Shown here: positions 56,140-64,000 of the stretch, piece after piece
Numbering within the stretch: the first letter of the stretch is position 1
Layout of the letters: each line of letters begins with the position of its first letter
Source: Trichobilharzia szidati
Taxonomy: Eukaryota; Platyhelminthes; Trematoda; Strigeidida; Schistosomatidae
NCBI GenBank assembly: GCA_944472155.2
Contig: OX235272.1
Span: 88,852,020 to 88,916,019, forward strand
Direction: 5' to 3'
Length of the DNA stretch: 64,000 nucleotides
Made by a program: the position numbers and the translations under genes
The notes under the pieces: model-generated
What the model saw: the letters and a program-made list of their open reading frames with translations, nothing else
What the model was told of the DNA's origin: nothing
Database searches by the model: none

Positions 56140-56720
56140 ATGAGTAATTCCAACGTTTCGTAAGGCAAAACTGGTCCAAACTTCTTCAGGGAAATTATTC
56201 GGAACGAAGATAACACAAGTTTATATAGAAAAAGGACATCTCTTGTTTTTGAAAACTTTGTCCAATCATATTAGTCATGAAACAGTCATCGAATCGGGTC
56301 CCAGTGGCTGAATGGTATACGAGCTAGCTTGCCTTGTAACCGGAAGGTCCTGGGTTCGAACCCTGGTGGTAGGTGCGTACTGATGATGGTTCCCAAAGTA
56401 GGATGAAACGGCTGTCTGCCAGTACTCCCTGGTTTTCAATGGTTCTCTAACTGATATCATTTCGTGGTCAAACTCGTAGAAACAAATCTAATCCTTACAA
56501 ACCTACTGGAAACCAATTATATGAGTCATGAAATAGTCATCAAAAAATATAATAAACAAAATTGTATGAGCTATGATCAAAATTTGACCTCAGACTTGCA
56601 AGTATTAGTCTACCTTTTTTAAACACTTTAAGCAGAGTGTACTTTTCATCAGAATTTTAGTGGTATACGTTCGTCTAAACGTTCATGGTCGTAGATAACT
56701 GAATATGAAAATATATGTAA
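56140..56720 (+). mobile_element. PLE-end repeat carrying a SINE-B (copy of 30.8-31.35 kb)
   Basis: The SINE-B at about 56290-56523 has an intact head (CCCAGTGGCTGAATGGTATA) and box B GGTTCGAACCCTGG. It is flanked by an imperfect 18-bp direct repeat AGTCATGAAACAGTCATC / AGTCATGAAATAGTCATC (56272-56289, 56524-56541). Both flanks (TTTTGAAAACTTTGTCCAAT; ATTGTATGAGCTATGATCAA) match the minus-strand locus at 30.8-31.3 kb. Confidence 0.75.
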
Positions 56721-56879
56721 ATATGCGGCATACAATGGCGTGCGCGTACTTGTGTATGTGTAAACAGTTGTAAAACATTTGTTAGCCTCTCCATTAGAAG
56801 ATGTACACAATAGGGAATTTAAACCAAGTAGGATTATATATGTCCAAACCAAGTTCCCTTTTAACAGTTTGAAAAAATT

Positions 56880-57640
56880 TGGGCATTGGGTATATGATAT
56901 TCACTATAATAAAGGTTTTTGTATTTCCCAATGAATGAAAAACAAGTAGGATTAGTTGGTGATAAATATTCATTTTTTATTTGTTAATCAGGATTTGCCA
57001 TGCATCAGCTAACATCACACCTTCACGTTTGTTCAAACTGTTGGGATTCACCCATATGTGTGAGGTTTCCGGAGTCAGTCTTTCTTTATACGAACCAAAA
57101 CTTTTCTGTAAAACCTTAGTCCTATCAAAGTCACTTCTGTGTCCCATTTCTATCGAATGCAGAGCAATCGCTGATCTCTTTTCTAGCTTCTTTAAGTCTG
57201 CAGAGGTCTTTGGAACCACCTTTAGACACTGTTTATGCTCTTTCACTCTTATACTTACCTGTCTGGAAGTTTCTGCTACACATACGGCGTCACAGTCCCC
57301 GCAATTGGTCTGGCACACAGTTCTGTTGGTTTTCTTCTTCTATTTTATCCTTATCCTTAACTAGCAATGGGCGTAAGGTGTTAGTTGCACGAAAATACAC
57401 TCTTATAACATGATCGTTAAGGATTAGCTTTATCTCATCCGATGTTTCTTTGCGGTAAGGAATCACCGCTGTACTAACTCAATTCATAGCAACAGGTTTC
57501 GATTCATCCATATCTTCACATTTTAAATATGTTTTTATGAAAGCTTTGAGATAATTATTTAATTCAGTAGGGGACTGAACCACTTTTAGTTCTCTGCTGA
57601 TCTCTTCCTCCTCAGTAACTAGATGTTTGTTCGGTGCAAA
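56880..57640 (-). mobile_element. PLE linker and GIY-YIG endonuclease
   Basis: From 57600: SRELKVVQSPTELNNYLKAF, PYRKETSDEIKLILNDHVIR, then a frameshift into the open frame 57318-56977: CQTNCGDCDAVCVAETSRQV, SIRVKEHKQCLKV, LEKRSAIALHSIEMGHRSDF, DRTKVLQKSFGSYKERLTPE. The GIY-YIG core reads AVCVAETSR (Y and G substituted), so catalysis is doubtful although the frame is open. The CxxC pair before it is typical of PLE endonucleases. Confidence 0.8.
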
Positions 57641-57845
57641 GTGAATTCTATCAGCGAAATTTGTGATGATGCCCCAATGCTGGATGGCTTGCCATTACGG
57701 TGCACTGTGAGTTGTTGGTATTAGAAGGCTGGTAGCAATTGGCAGGAAGCCTTGGACCTTGAGTTCGAGCTAGTTGGCGCTCACCAGTCAGCTGGGTGTA
57801 TGTGCAATCTTAAAGGAACTAATGTCGCTTCTGTGGCTGGAACTG
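57600..57845 (-). mobile_element. SINE-C
   Basis: The 3' arm complement (GTTTGTTCGGTGCAAAGTGA, ATTCTATCAGCGAAATT, CCATTACGGTGCACTGTGAG) and the body (GGCTGGTAGCAATTGGCAGG, GTTGGCGCTCACCAGTCAGC, AGGAACTAATGTCGCTTCTG). The tRNA-like head is missing. Confidence 0.7.
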
Positions 57846-58690
57846 CCTTTTCTTTTGTACGTACAACTCCAGTTGATATAAGCGAATTGCTGCGGCCTCT
57901 GCTGTTCAAAGAGTTCGGTACCTAGAGTCCTTTGATAATTTATCTGATGCCCGACAGATGATAGGGAAAGACTCTTCAGTGTTGCTAGCTTTGTGGTCTG
58001 TTTCCGTGAGGTGATCTAATATAGAACTGTTGGTGGTTTTAAACGATACCTTTATTTAGCCACACTGTTAGGCGTTCTTGAGCATGAAAAATTAAGTTCT
58101 TAGAGCAACGGCCAATATAACTGACTCCACAGGAGCAGTTGAATTGATACATAGAATTAGAGGTAGATAGCCTAGGTACTTCCTCGTAGAGTTTCAAATA
58201 TATAAGCCGCAGCTTACTGGCACTATATGTTCTTTGAATCGGCTTTCTCAAATTTTTGATTATTAATTCTCGCGGTATATCACCTGTGAATTGTAGTCCC
58301 ATATATGGGGGCTTAGCGTCGGTGGTATAGCGGTTAGGACGCTCGCCGACCATGCACATGGTCCGGGGTTCGATCCCCGGCCGACGCACTCCTTTACCTC
58401 GTTGAGCCAGAAATAATAGTGGTGAAGAGGAAAGGTTGGGCATGAGGCTAGCAACCCCATCCTGTAAAATAAACACTGCTACAGAAACTTCAAGCCATTA
58501 GCTTGAAGCCCTATGTTCCACTGGGGAACGTGAAGGAAAAAAAAAATATGGGGGCTTATTGTCAACAGATGCAGAAGAATTAATACACCCATAATCAAAT
58601 TAACCACGCTTTCAATATAAGTATTATTTCGCAATGCATTTTGAAATGACACAACTGACGCTTACTGGCGATTGGTTTTATACGAGAAGT
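57846..58690 (-). mobile_element. PLE with GIY-YIG start, split by SINE-A
   Basis: On the minus strand downstream of the SINE: LRKPIQRTYSASKLRLIYLK, YEEVPRLSTSNSMYQFNCSC, GVSYIGRCSKNLIFHAQERL (GIY-YIG intact as VSYIGRC). Then a stop, NHQQFYIRSPHGNRP and a decayed C-terminus to 57850. Same family as 13.2-13.8 kb. A SINE-A interrupts the N-terminal side at 58316-58545. Confidence 0.8.
58316..58545 (+). mobile_element. SINE-A, youngest-looking copy, 13-bp TSD
   Basis: Perfect target duplication ATATGGGGGCTTA (58303-58315, 58546-58558). The 230-bp element starts exactly at the tRNA-like 5' base. Head 58316-58388: acceptor GCGTCGG/CCGACGC, box A TGGTATAGCGGTTAGGA, T-arm CCGGGG-TTCGAT-CCCCGG. tRNA-Gly shares the acceptor and T-arm, but the anticodon arm is replaced by an ACCATG/CATGGT hairpin, so it is not a working tRNA. 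The body and tail are RTE-derived (GCTAGCAACCCCATCCTGTA; GCCCTATGTTCCACTGGGGA), ending in A9. Confidence 0.95.
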
Positions 58691-58699
58691 TAGTTACCT

Positions 58700-59005
58700 G
58701 AAGTTATAATGAGAAGTCGATACCAGCAGGATCCACCAAGTAAGGGAAGAGAACAGTTACTCTCTTATGACACTGGTTAGCAACTGAGCTAAATATATCG
58801 AGAGCTGGCAGAAGTCGGAATTCATGAGTCATCATCAGATCTGGTCCCGGTGTGTGAAAGATCTACCAGCTCGTCTTGTAACCAGAAGGTCCTGGGTTCG
58901 AATCCCTAGTTTGAGACAGCTGTCCAGTACTCTCTGGTTTTCCAGTGGTTCTCTAACTTATCTCAGCTCGTGATCAAACCTGTAGCCAATCAAAAAATTC
59001 CTGCA
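58700..59005 (+). mobile_element. SINE-B lacking the hammerhead core
   Basis: AGCTGGCAGAAGTCGGAATT, ACCAGAAGGTCCTGGGTTCG, then AATCCCTAGTTTGAGACAGC, where CTGATGAG...GGACGAAA is deleted. TTTTCCAGTGGTTCTCTAAC and the 3' tail follow. Confidence 0.75.
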
Positions 59006-59564
59006 AGCGTGCACCTGATGACAAAGCTCTTTACTGCGTACTCCTTTTTTGATGAAGCTTAAATTACGGTAAAGTATTCCATGTCTTCAATCCTTCTGTT
59101 CATCGTCGCAGAACTGCTGCTTTAAATCTCAGCCCTGAAATATAATTTCTTTACTTCATTACACATACTTTTTTCAAAGCTGATTTTACTTTGTCAGGCT
59201 GGAAGATGAAATATTGTCGTCTGTGTAGTTGTGTTCCATAAGCTGCAAAGGTTTAGTTGCGAAGCTTTCATTGTCTTTCTAGACAATATCGTTTGAGTAA
59301 ACTTCATTGTGAAATGGGAATTCTACAAGAGCTTCCCATTGATGATTACTAAAATGAACAGATTGAAACAAACGATGCCCATTTGTGATTGATTACAGGA
59401 CGAAGTTGGCTTGGAGTTCTAGCGAGCATTCGTGACCAATGGGGTCCATCAGATCATATGGTTATGAGCAGTAGTTTGTGCTCGAAACGTCATCAGTTAA
59501 AATTACTGTACAACACTGTGTGATTTATCAAAATAAAATCTTATCCATAATGAATCTCCTTACA
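59006..59564. other. Mosaic of small repeat pieces
   Basis: 59210-59300 is the left half of the foldback family (GTTGCGAAGCTTTCATTGTC-TTTCTAGACAATATC). 59390-59455 is a SINE-B 5' piece (GGACGAAGTTGGCTTGGAGT). 59456-59560 is a PLE pLTR piece (GGTTATGAGCAGTAGTTTGT-GCTCGAAACGTCATC). Confidence 0.55.
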
Positions 59565-60520
59565 GTTTCATCAGAAAATGTCAGGAATCCATCCTCAGAA
59601 ACCACGTCGATAATTCATCCTACCATACATGCAAAAATGCATAAGGAATGTTTCTAAAATGATGGCTAGATTATTAAAAACCATTTCGGGATAAACATCG
59701 AACGCAGGACAACACACTCACTTCATTCACCACTATGCAGAACAAAAGTCACGTCAACAAAAGAGGACAAGATTAACTTCATCTACGAAACAAACTGCAT
59801 CAACCGTGATGAGCACTATACTGAATGAAATGGGGGCATTCCCTTCCACTCCAAGTCCAAGAACATGCATTAGCTGTCAAAAGACAAGTCATGTATTCTT
59901 TTTTTATCAATGCATGTAGGCAACTATGCACACTAAATCGGTTATGAAATTGTAGAAATTTTAAACAGTGGAGGTAATAATATTGCCAGAGAAATCCTAT
60001 GAACCTCGTGCTCAGATAAATCACTGACCAATGGGCACACTGTCACAGATCAAATTAATCAACTAATAGAGATGAGCCATGTGTCAGGAAATTTCAAATT
60101 CCAAGTGAATAAAAATGATCCATACAAAGGCAAGTACGTCGTGGCACAGTGGTTAGGATGCTCGCCGACCATGCATATGGTCCGGGGTTCGATCCCGGCC
60201 CCCTTTACCTCGCTAAGCCAGGAATAATGTTGGTAAAGAGGAAAGGTTGGGCATGAGGCTAGCAACCCCATCCTGTAAAAATAATCACCACGGCTACAGA
60301 AACTTCAAGCCACTAGCTTGAAGCCCTATGTTCCACTAGGAATATGAAGGAGAAAAAAAATACAAATGCAAATTAACAAGTAAACACAACAAAGGTTGTC
60401 AAGAGATGCAGTTATATCATTCAGGAAGAATTCATATAAGTTCACCTCATATAGAAGTTTTTGCACTGAAGATGTTGCCTAGAAGGGCGGCAGTTAAATC
60501 ACCCAGGTCAGTGAAAACAA
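59565..60520 (+). mobile_element. PLE GIY-YIG fragment, split by SINE-A
   Basis: KINFIYETNCINRDEHYTE is followed by a frameshift and LPLQVQEHALAVKRQVM (family DCDKHYIG...LRLRIQEHKLAVKR). This is the same family as 32.3-32.5 kb. A SINE-A lies at 60134-60360; sequence resumes afterwards without recognisable coding. Confidence 0.65.
60134..60360 (+). mobile_element. SINE-A
   Basis: Target duplication TACAAAGGCAA / TACAAATGCAA (60123-60133, 60361-60371). The head lacks the first few bases and has a shortened acceptor end, but box B CGGGGTTCGATCCCGG is kept. The body GAAAGGTTGGGCATGAGGCT and tail GCCCTATGTTCCACTAGGAA end in A8. Confidence 0.88.
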
Positions 60521-60639
60521 TCAAGTCAAACTATTTAAGTGCATTCATATTTCTAGACATCTACTACTTAATTTCGAGTCAGTAGTTTGAAAATGGCACA
60601 AGGAACCAACATACTTTTGGAGTAGGATTATATATATAT

Positions 60640-61725
60640 ATATATATAGATTAGAATTTATTCTAAATACATTTAATCCTACTCCAAAAATATAGTGGGG
60701 ATATGTGGATGACACTTTAACAGTGTTAAAAACAGAACATATCTCTAGCTTGATATAAGTATAAAACTTGGGCAATGTGGTAGAGTATAACTCCATAATG
60801 GTTAAGATTTTATTTTGATAAATCACACAGTGTTGTACAGTAATTGTAACTGGTGACGTTTCGAGCACAAACTATTGCTCATAATCATATCAAGTGATCT
60901 TCCTAATGAATTTTATAGGATAGTTATTCAACGCCAACACTTCTTATATTTGTTTTTTTTTCCAACATCTAATCGATTCCACACACGTATATAAATGAAG
61001 GAAAGAAGTTGTGTGAGTAACTTGATATGATTATGAGCAATAGTTTGTGCTCGAAACGTCATCAGTTAATATTACTGTATAACACTGTGTGATTTATCAA
61101 AATAAAATCTTAACCATTATGGAGTTATATCTCTAGCTTCTTGACACATATAAACTCACTAGTGAAGGGAATAAAATTCACATTTGTATCGGAAAAGAAA
61201 CAAGGAGAATTAGCTGTGATGTTAGATTGTAAAATAAAACGATAGGAAGAAGGTAAACTGCACACTAGTGTTTATAAAAAACCAACGCATTCTAACATAT
61301 ATTTGGATTTCAATTCATCTCATCCGTTATCTGTCGGTGAAGGCAGGCTTAGTCAAGTGACCAACAAACAGAGCAGCGGCACTAAGTAGTACAACAAAAA
61401 ACCTAAACGATGAAATGAAACAGATAGAAGAAGCGTTGGTATCAAATAACTATCCTATAAAATTCATTAGGAAGATCAGAAAAGGCCAAAAGCAAAATAA
61501 AAACAATGGTGAAACTAATAATGATAACATAAATAAGAGAGAATATAAGCCATCTACTGTTATACCATATAAGGAGGGGACATCTGAGACCCTACTTGGG
61601 ATTCTCAATAAAGCAGGAATTAGGGTGGCATTCAAACCTACAAACTCACTCAGGCAGGGACAAGCTCTGTAGGCTAATAGACCCGGTGGACCCACTGGGA
61701 ACCAGTATGCTACTCATCGGGGAAC
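60640..61725 (+). mobile_element. PLE RT and linker, split by a pLTR foldback
   Basis: PTPKIXWGYVDDTLTVLKTE with motif C YVDD (60675-60738). A 375-bp insertion follows. The RT then resumes at 61127: ISSFLTHINSLVKGIKFTFV, GKLHTSVYKKPTHSNIYLDF (RT end), an open linker frame 61415-61672 (QIEEALVSNNYPIKFIRKIR, STVIPYKEGTSETLLGILNK, RVAFKPTNSLRQGQAL*). The GIY-YIG domain is missing. Confidence 0.85.
60752..61126. mobile_element. PLE-derived foldback: two inverted pLTRs, 13-bp TSD
   Basis: A perfect direct repeat ATATCTCTAGCTT at 60739-60751 and 61127-61139. The arms 60789-60895 and 61020-61126 are 107-bp inverted repeats with only a handful of differences. The left side has 37 extra bases (GATATAAGTATAAAACTTGG...), the same outer terminus as the 52359 element. 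The 124-bp centre has no coding capacity. Each arm carries the motif TGATTATGAGC...GCTCGAAACGTCATC. Confidence 0.92.
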
Positions 61726-61734
61726 CTTTCGCCC

Positions 61735-62060
61735 CGTATTGTTTTCATTATTATTTTTATTCGTTTATGTTCCATAGGGAACACAAATAAGTGAAATAAG
61801 TGACTTCCTTTAAATTTCTTCCGTTGATTAAGTTTGGCGCTTGTTGTCATAATTGGTTAGGCATCTTCATCCCCACTGTCTTCTTTATTTCTATATGAAG
61901 TCCTGCCTTCTCTGCTCACTTCTTCTGCTAACTTGTTGGTTATCACCTGTAGTTCTTTGAGTTTTGTATGAAAATCGACATGAATCGTCAGCAAAGTCCA
62001 AATCTTCTGGAGTCTTCATGCTGGTTCAGCGTATTCCTGTTCTCTCATTCTCCCAACGTC
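61735..62060 (-). mobile_element. RTE-type LINE fragment
   Basis: The 3' end reversed (TTATGTTCCATAGGGAACAC), then an internally deleted jump to the RT (complement of CTCTGGAAGATTTGGAC and AAGTGAGCAGAGAAGGCAGG). Related to 54360-54560. Confidence 0.55.
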
Positions 62061-62980
62061 TACCGAATGATACATTTTGTCCATAAATTCAGCATATTCG
62101 CTAGTTTTAAGCCACAGAAAGTTAGATTTTGTGAAACCTGACATGCCTAAGACGATTGCTGCACTCAAAGGACCACGTGACACACTTGGTAGGAAGTATT
62201 TGATTGGCTGTCTCTCTCCCTCTCTCTTTCTATTGCCTAACATTCATCATTTTCTAATCAGTGAATTTTAAGAGTATTACTGAAGCTAAAAATGAACACC
62301 ATGCAGAATAAGTCAAATTAACAGCCGCTTTCCAAAAACCGAGTACATTGTTTTTGCACAATACTTATTTTTATTTTGGTAGCCTTGCCAACACTATACA
62401 TTATCAGAATCAGACGAATTAATCAATAATCAGGATTTTTCAAAGTTGTCACGTACACTTTGATGTGTACATTGTGTACTTGGCAAACGTCTAGGCTGTA
62501 GTTTGAACTTTTTTTTACTTAGATAATGTTCACTGATAGATATTCAAGTGATTCAACTAGGCCTGTACTGACTGAGGTTTCTATACAATTTAGGTTATCA
62601 ACTGACGCATGTTAAGGTGATCGGACTTAATTACTATTGTTATGATTGTCAAACAAAAGGCGTGCACACACACACACATGCACACAAACACACAAATGCA
62701 CATCATACAGCTTGATAAACGAAAATTTCTATTTCGATTACTGACTTACCCTTATGCTGTAGAGAAGAAACATTGTGCTCAAAACACCATAAGTTGAATT
62801 TCAATTTACTCACTTAGAAATCAGATATATATATATGGATAGTGTTATTAGAAGACGGAGATTATCTGAAAAACGATTCAGATCACACATTTACTTGTCA
62901 AATCAATTTATGTGAAAAATAAAGGCCAATTAAAGTAAACAAAGTGACAAAAAGGATTTAAGAATAAGAATGATAAGAAT
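62061..62980. other. No recognisable feature
   Basis: (CA)n at about 62666-62695 and (AT)n at 62826-62836. No frame or repeat assigned. Confidence 0.35.
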
Positions 62981-62984
62981 AATT

Positions 62985-63270
62985 AACACCACGTTTGATT
63001 ATATGATTAGATAAGGATTACCAAGGTAGGTTAACATTATTAGTAAATTGTTTTTGTACACACTGGTTGGGTGGGTGGTTGAGGGCTTAAGTTTACGAAT
63101 AGCTACCACCTCTGCGTATTTCAGTAGGCGCCCTTGACCATTTTCATAAATAACCTTGAAAGCTGTTTTGATATCGATCTTGTGATTCATATCGATTAAG
63201 CGTTTAGCTACAGATGAAGCTGGTAGTCTGTCATCTGAGACAGTCGCAATCAACTTGCATTTGTAGACGT
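62985..63270 (-). mobile_element. PLE C-terminal fragment
   Basis: Open minus frame 63253-62999: SVAKRLIDMNHKIDIKTAFK, VIYENGQGRLLKYAEVVAIR, KLKPSTTHPTSVYKNN. The pattern I..HL.D..H.ID...AFKVIY matches the PLE region after the GIY-YIG domain (compare HKIDVNEAVFKVIHR at 17.9 kb). Confidence 0.75.
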
Positions 63271-63299
63271 ACTTCTGAGTCGGAGAGAAGATGGCTCAA

Positions 63300-64000
63300 T
63301 AAAGCGATTGATTAAGAGAAAGCCTATTTGAATAGGGCAATATTTAAATCTTCCCAGTTTCTGTCCATTACAATATAAGAGAGGCTTGGTGAAGGGCTTA
63401 TTCAAGAGGATTCAGAATATTTGTACAGCTGATGTTATAGAGAAGGAAAGTAAAATACTGATGGATACTCTCGTCCAAAGCGGGTACCATTTAAAAGTTT
63501 TAAACAGATGTTGAAGTCAGTTAGTTTAAAAACCTACAATCAATATAATCCTTAAGCAAGATGTCTTCATCAAATTACCATACAATGAGGAAATAAATAG
63601 TAGGATTTTAAGACAGAGATTAAATTCAGTCATCTGTTGGACCTGTTATGTAGCTCGGCTTGTAATCATTTAAAAAGCCGAAAATATACTCCACTACAAG
63701 TCTCCAAATTGCATAAGTGATTATGTCACATCACATACTATATACCAATTTACATGTGTGTAGTCATACATGTACAGAGAGGAGTGGCCGAGTATACTCT
63801 AAACTGGTGAGTAAAATAAATGAACTTTGAAAAATCCATAGACGCAGGTGGCAGACTACCATCCGATTCAAAAGCAATTTGGTCAGATGCCTCACGAATA
63901 GAGCAAGAAGGATCTGTACAGATGACTCCCTAGGAAATGAATTAGGATACATCCAGTATACACCGGTGCAAATGGGTTATCCTAGTTGATTTTTAAGGGG
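63300..64000 (+). mobile_element. PLE linker into GIY-YIG region, runs off the window
   Basis: RLVKGLIQRIQNICTADVIE, KESKILMDTLVQSGYHLKVL (RT-distal linker), then SLKTYNQYNPLSKDVFIKLP and YNEEINSRILRQRLNSVIC. Near 63740-63790 lies a worn YQFTC..-type endonuclease start. Frames shift several times. It lies back to back with the minus-strand PLE end at 62985-63270. Confidence 0.65.

Noticed and set aside
58316..58388. Genuine tRNA-Gly gene
   Set aside because: Acceptor and T-arm fit, but there is no proper anticodon arm; the unit continues into the RTE-like body and is flanked by a 13-bp duplication, so it is a SINE head.

Overview
The window looks like nuclear DNA of a blood fluke (genus Schistosoma; species not resolved). 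The reasons are the AT-rich, intron-bearing host sequence, the Sm-alpha type hammerhead SINEs, RTE-type LINEs and Penelope-like elements (PLEs) known from schistosomes, and a flatworm-style NR5 (FTZ-F1) nuclear receptor. No bacterial feature, CRISPR array, LTR retrotransposon or virus is visible.

The only host gene I can support lies on the + strand at 2409-9431. Two exons encode the C-terminal half of an NR5-type ligand-binding domain, ending in an AF-2 helix and an unusual Asn/Ser/Thr-rich tail. They are joined by a 6.3 kb phase-1 intron that is packed with mobile elements. Upstream exons lie before the window or were not recognised. From about 9.4 kb to 64 kb I find no further host gene.

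The rest is a dense, nested set of non-LTR retroelements. (1) RTE-type LINEs with an APE-type endonuclease, reverse transcriptase and a C-terminal tail are all broken; the best pieces are at 11.1-12.1, 14.0-15.5, 32.5-33.5, 41.7-42.8 and 53.7-54.8 kb. A second non-LTR tail type lies at 1.7-2.2 and 6.7-7.3 kb. (2) PLEs carry RT cores (FDVSSLFTN, GVAMGSP, Y-V/M-DD) and GIY-YIG endonuclease domains from several families. Several sit between inverted terminal repeats (pLTRs) with about 13-bp target-site duplications. (3) There are four tRNA-like SINE families. SINE-A is a tRNA-Gly-like head fused to RTE 5' and 3' ends. SINE-B is about 330 bp, the commonest, and carries a hammerhead-ribozyme-like module. 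SINE-C has a tRNA-like head and a long 3' arm that forms inverted repeats. Sm-alpha carries the known hammerhead. (4) A 1,161-bp (CTAT)n array lies at 47.4-48.5 kb.

The elements depend on one another: SINE-A copies both ends of the RTE that presumably mobilises it, SINE-A and RTE copies land in PLEs, and foldback PLE ends land in other PLEs. The strongest unusual signal is self-cleaving-ribozyme architecture in three retroelement classes (Sm-alpha, SINE-B and, more doubtfully, PLE pLTRs), together with PLE derivatives reduced to inverted pLTRs. Coordinates of decayed repeats are approximate, generally within 10-30 bp; junctions given with target-site duplications were read base by base.
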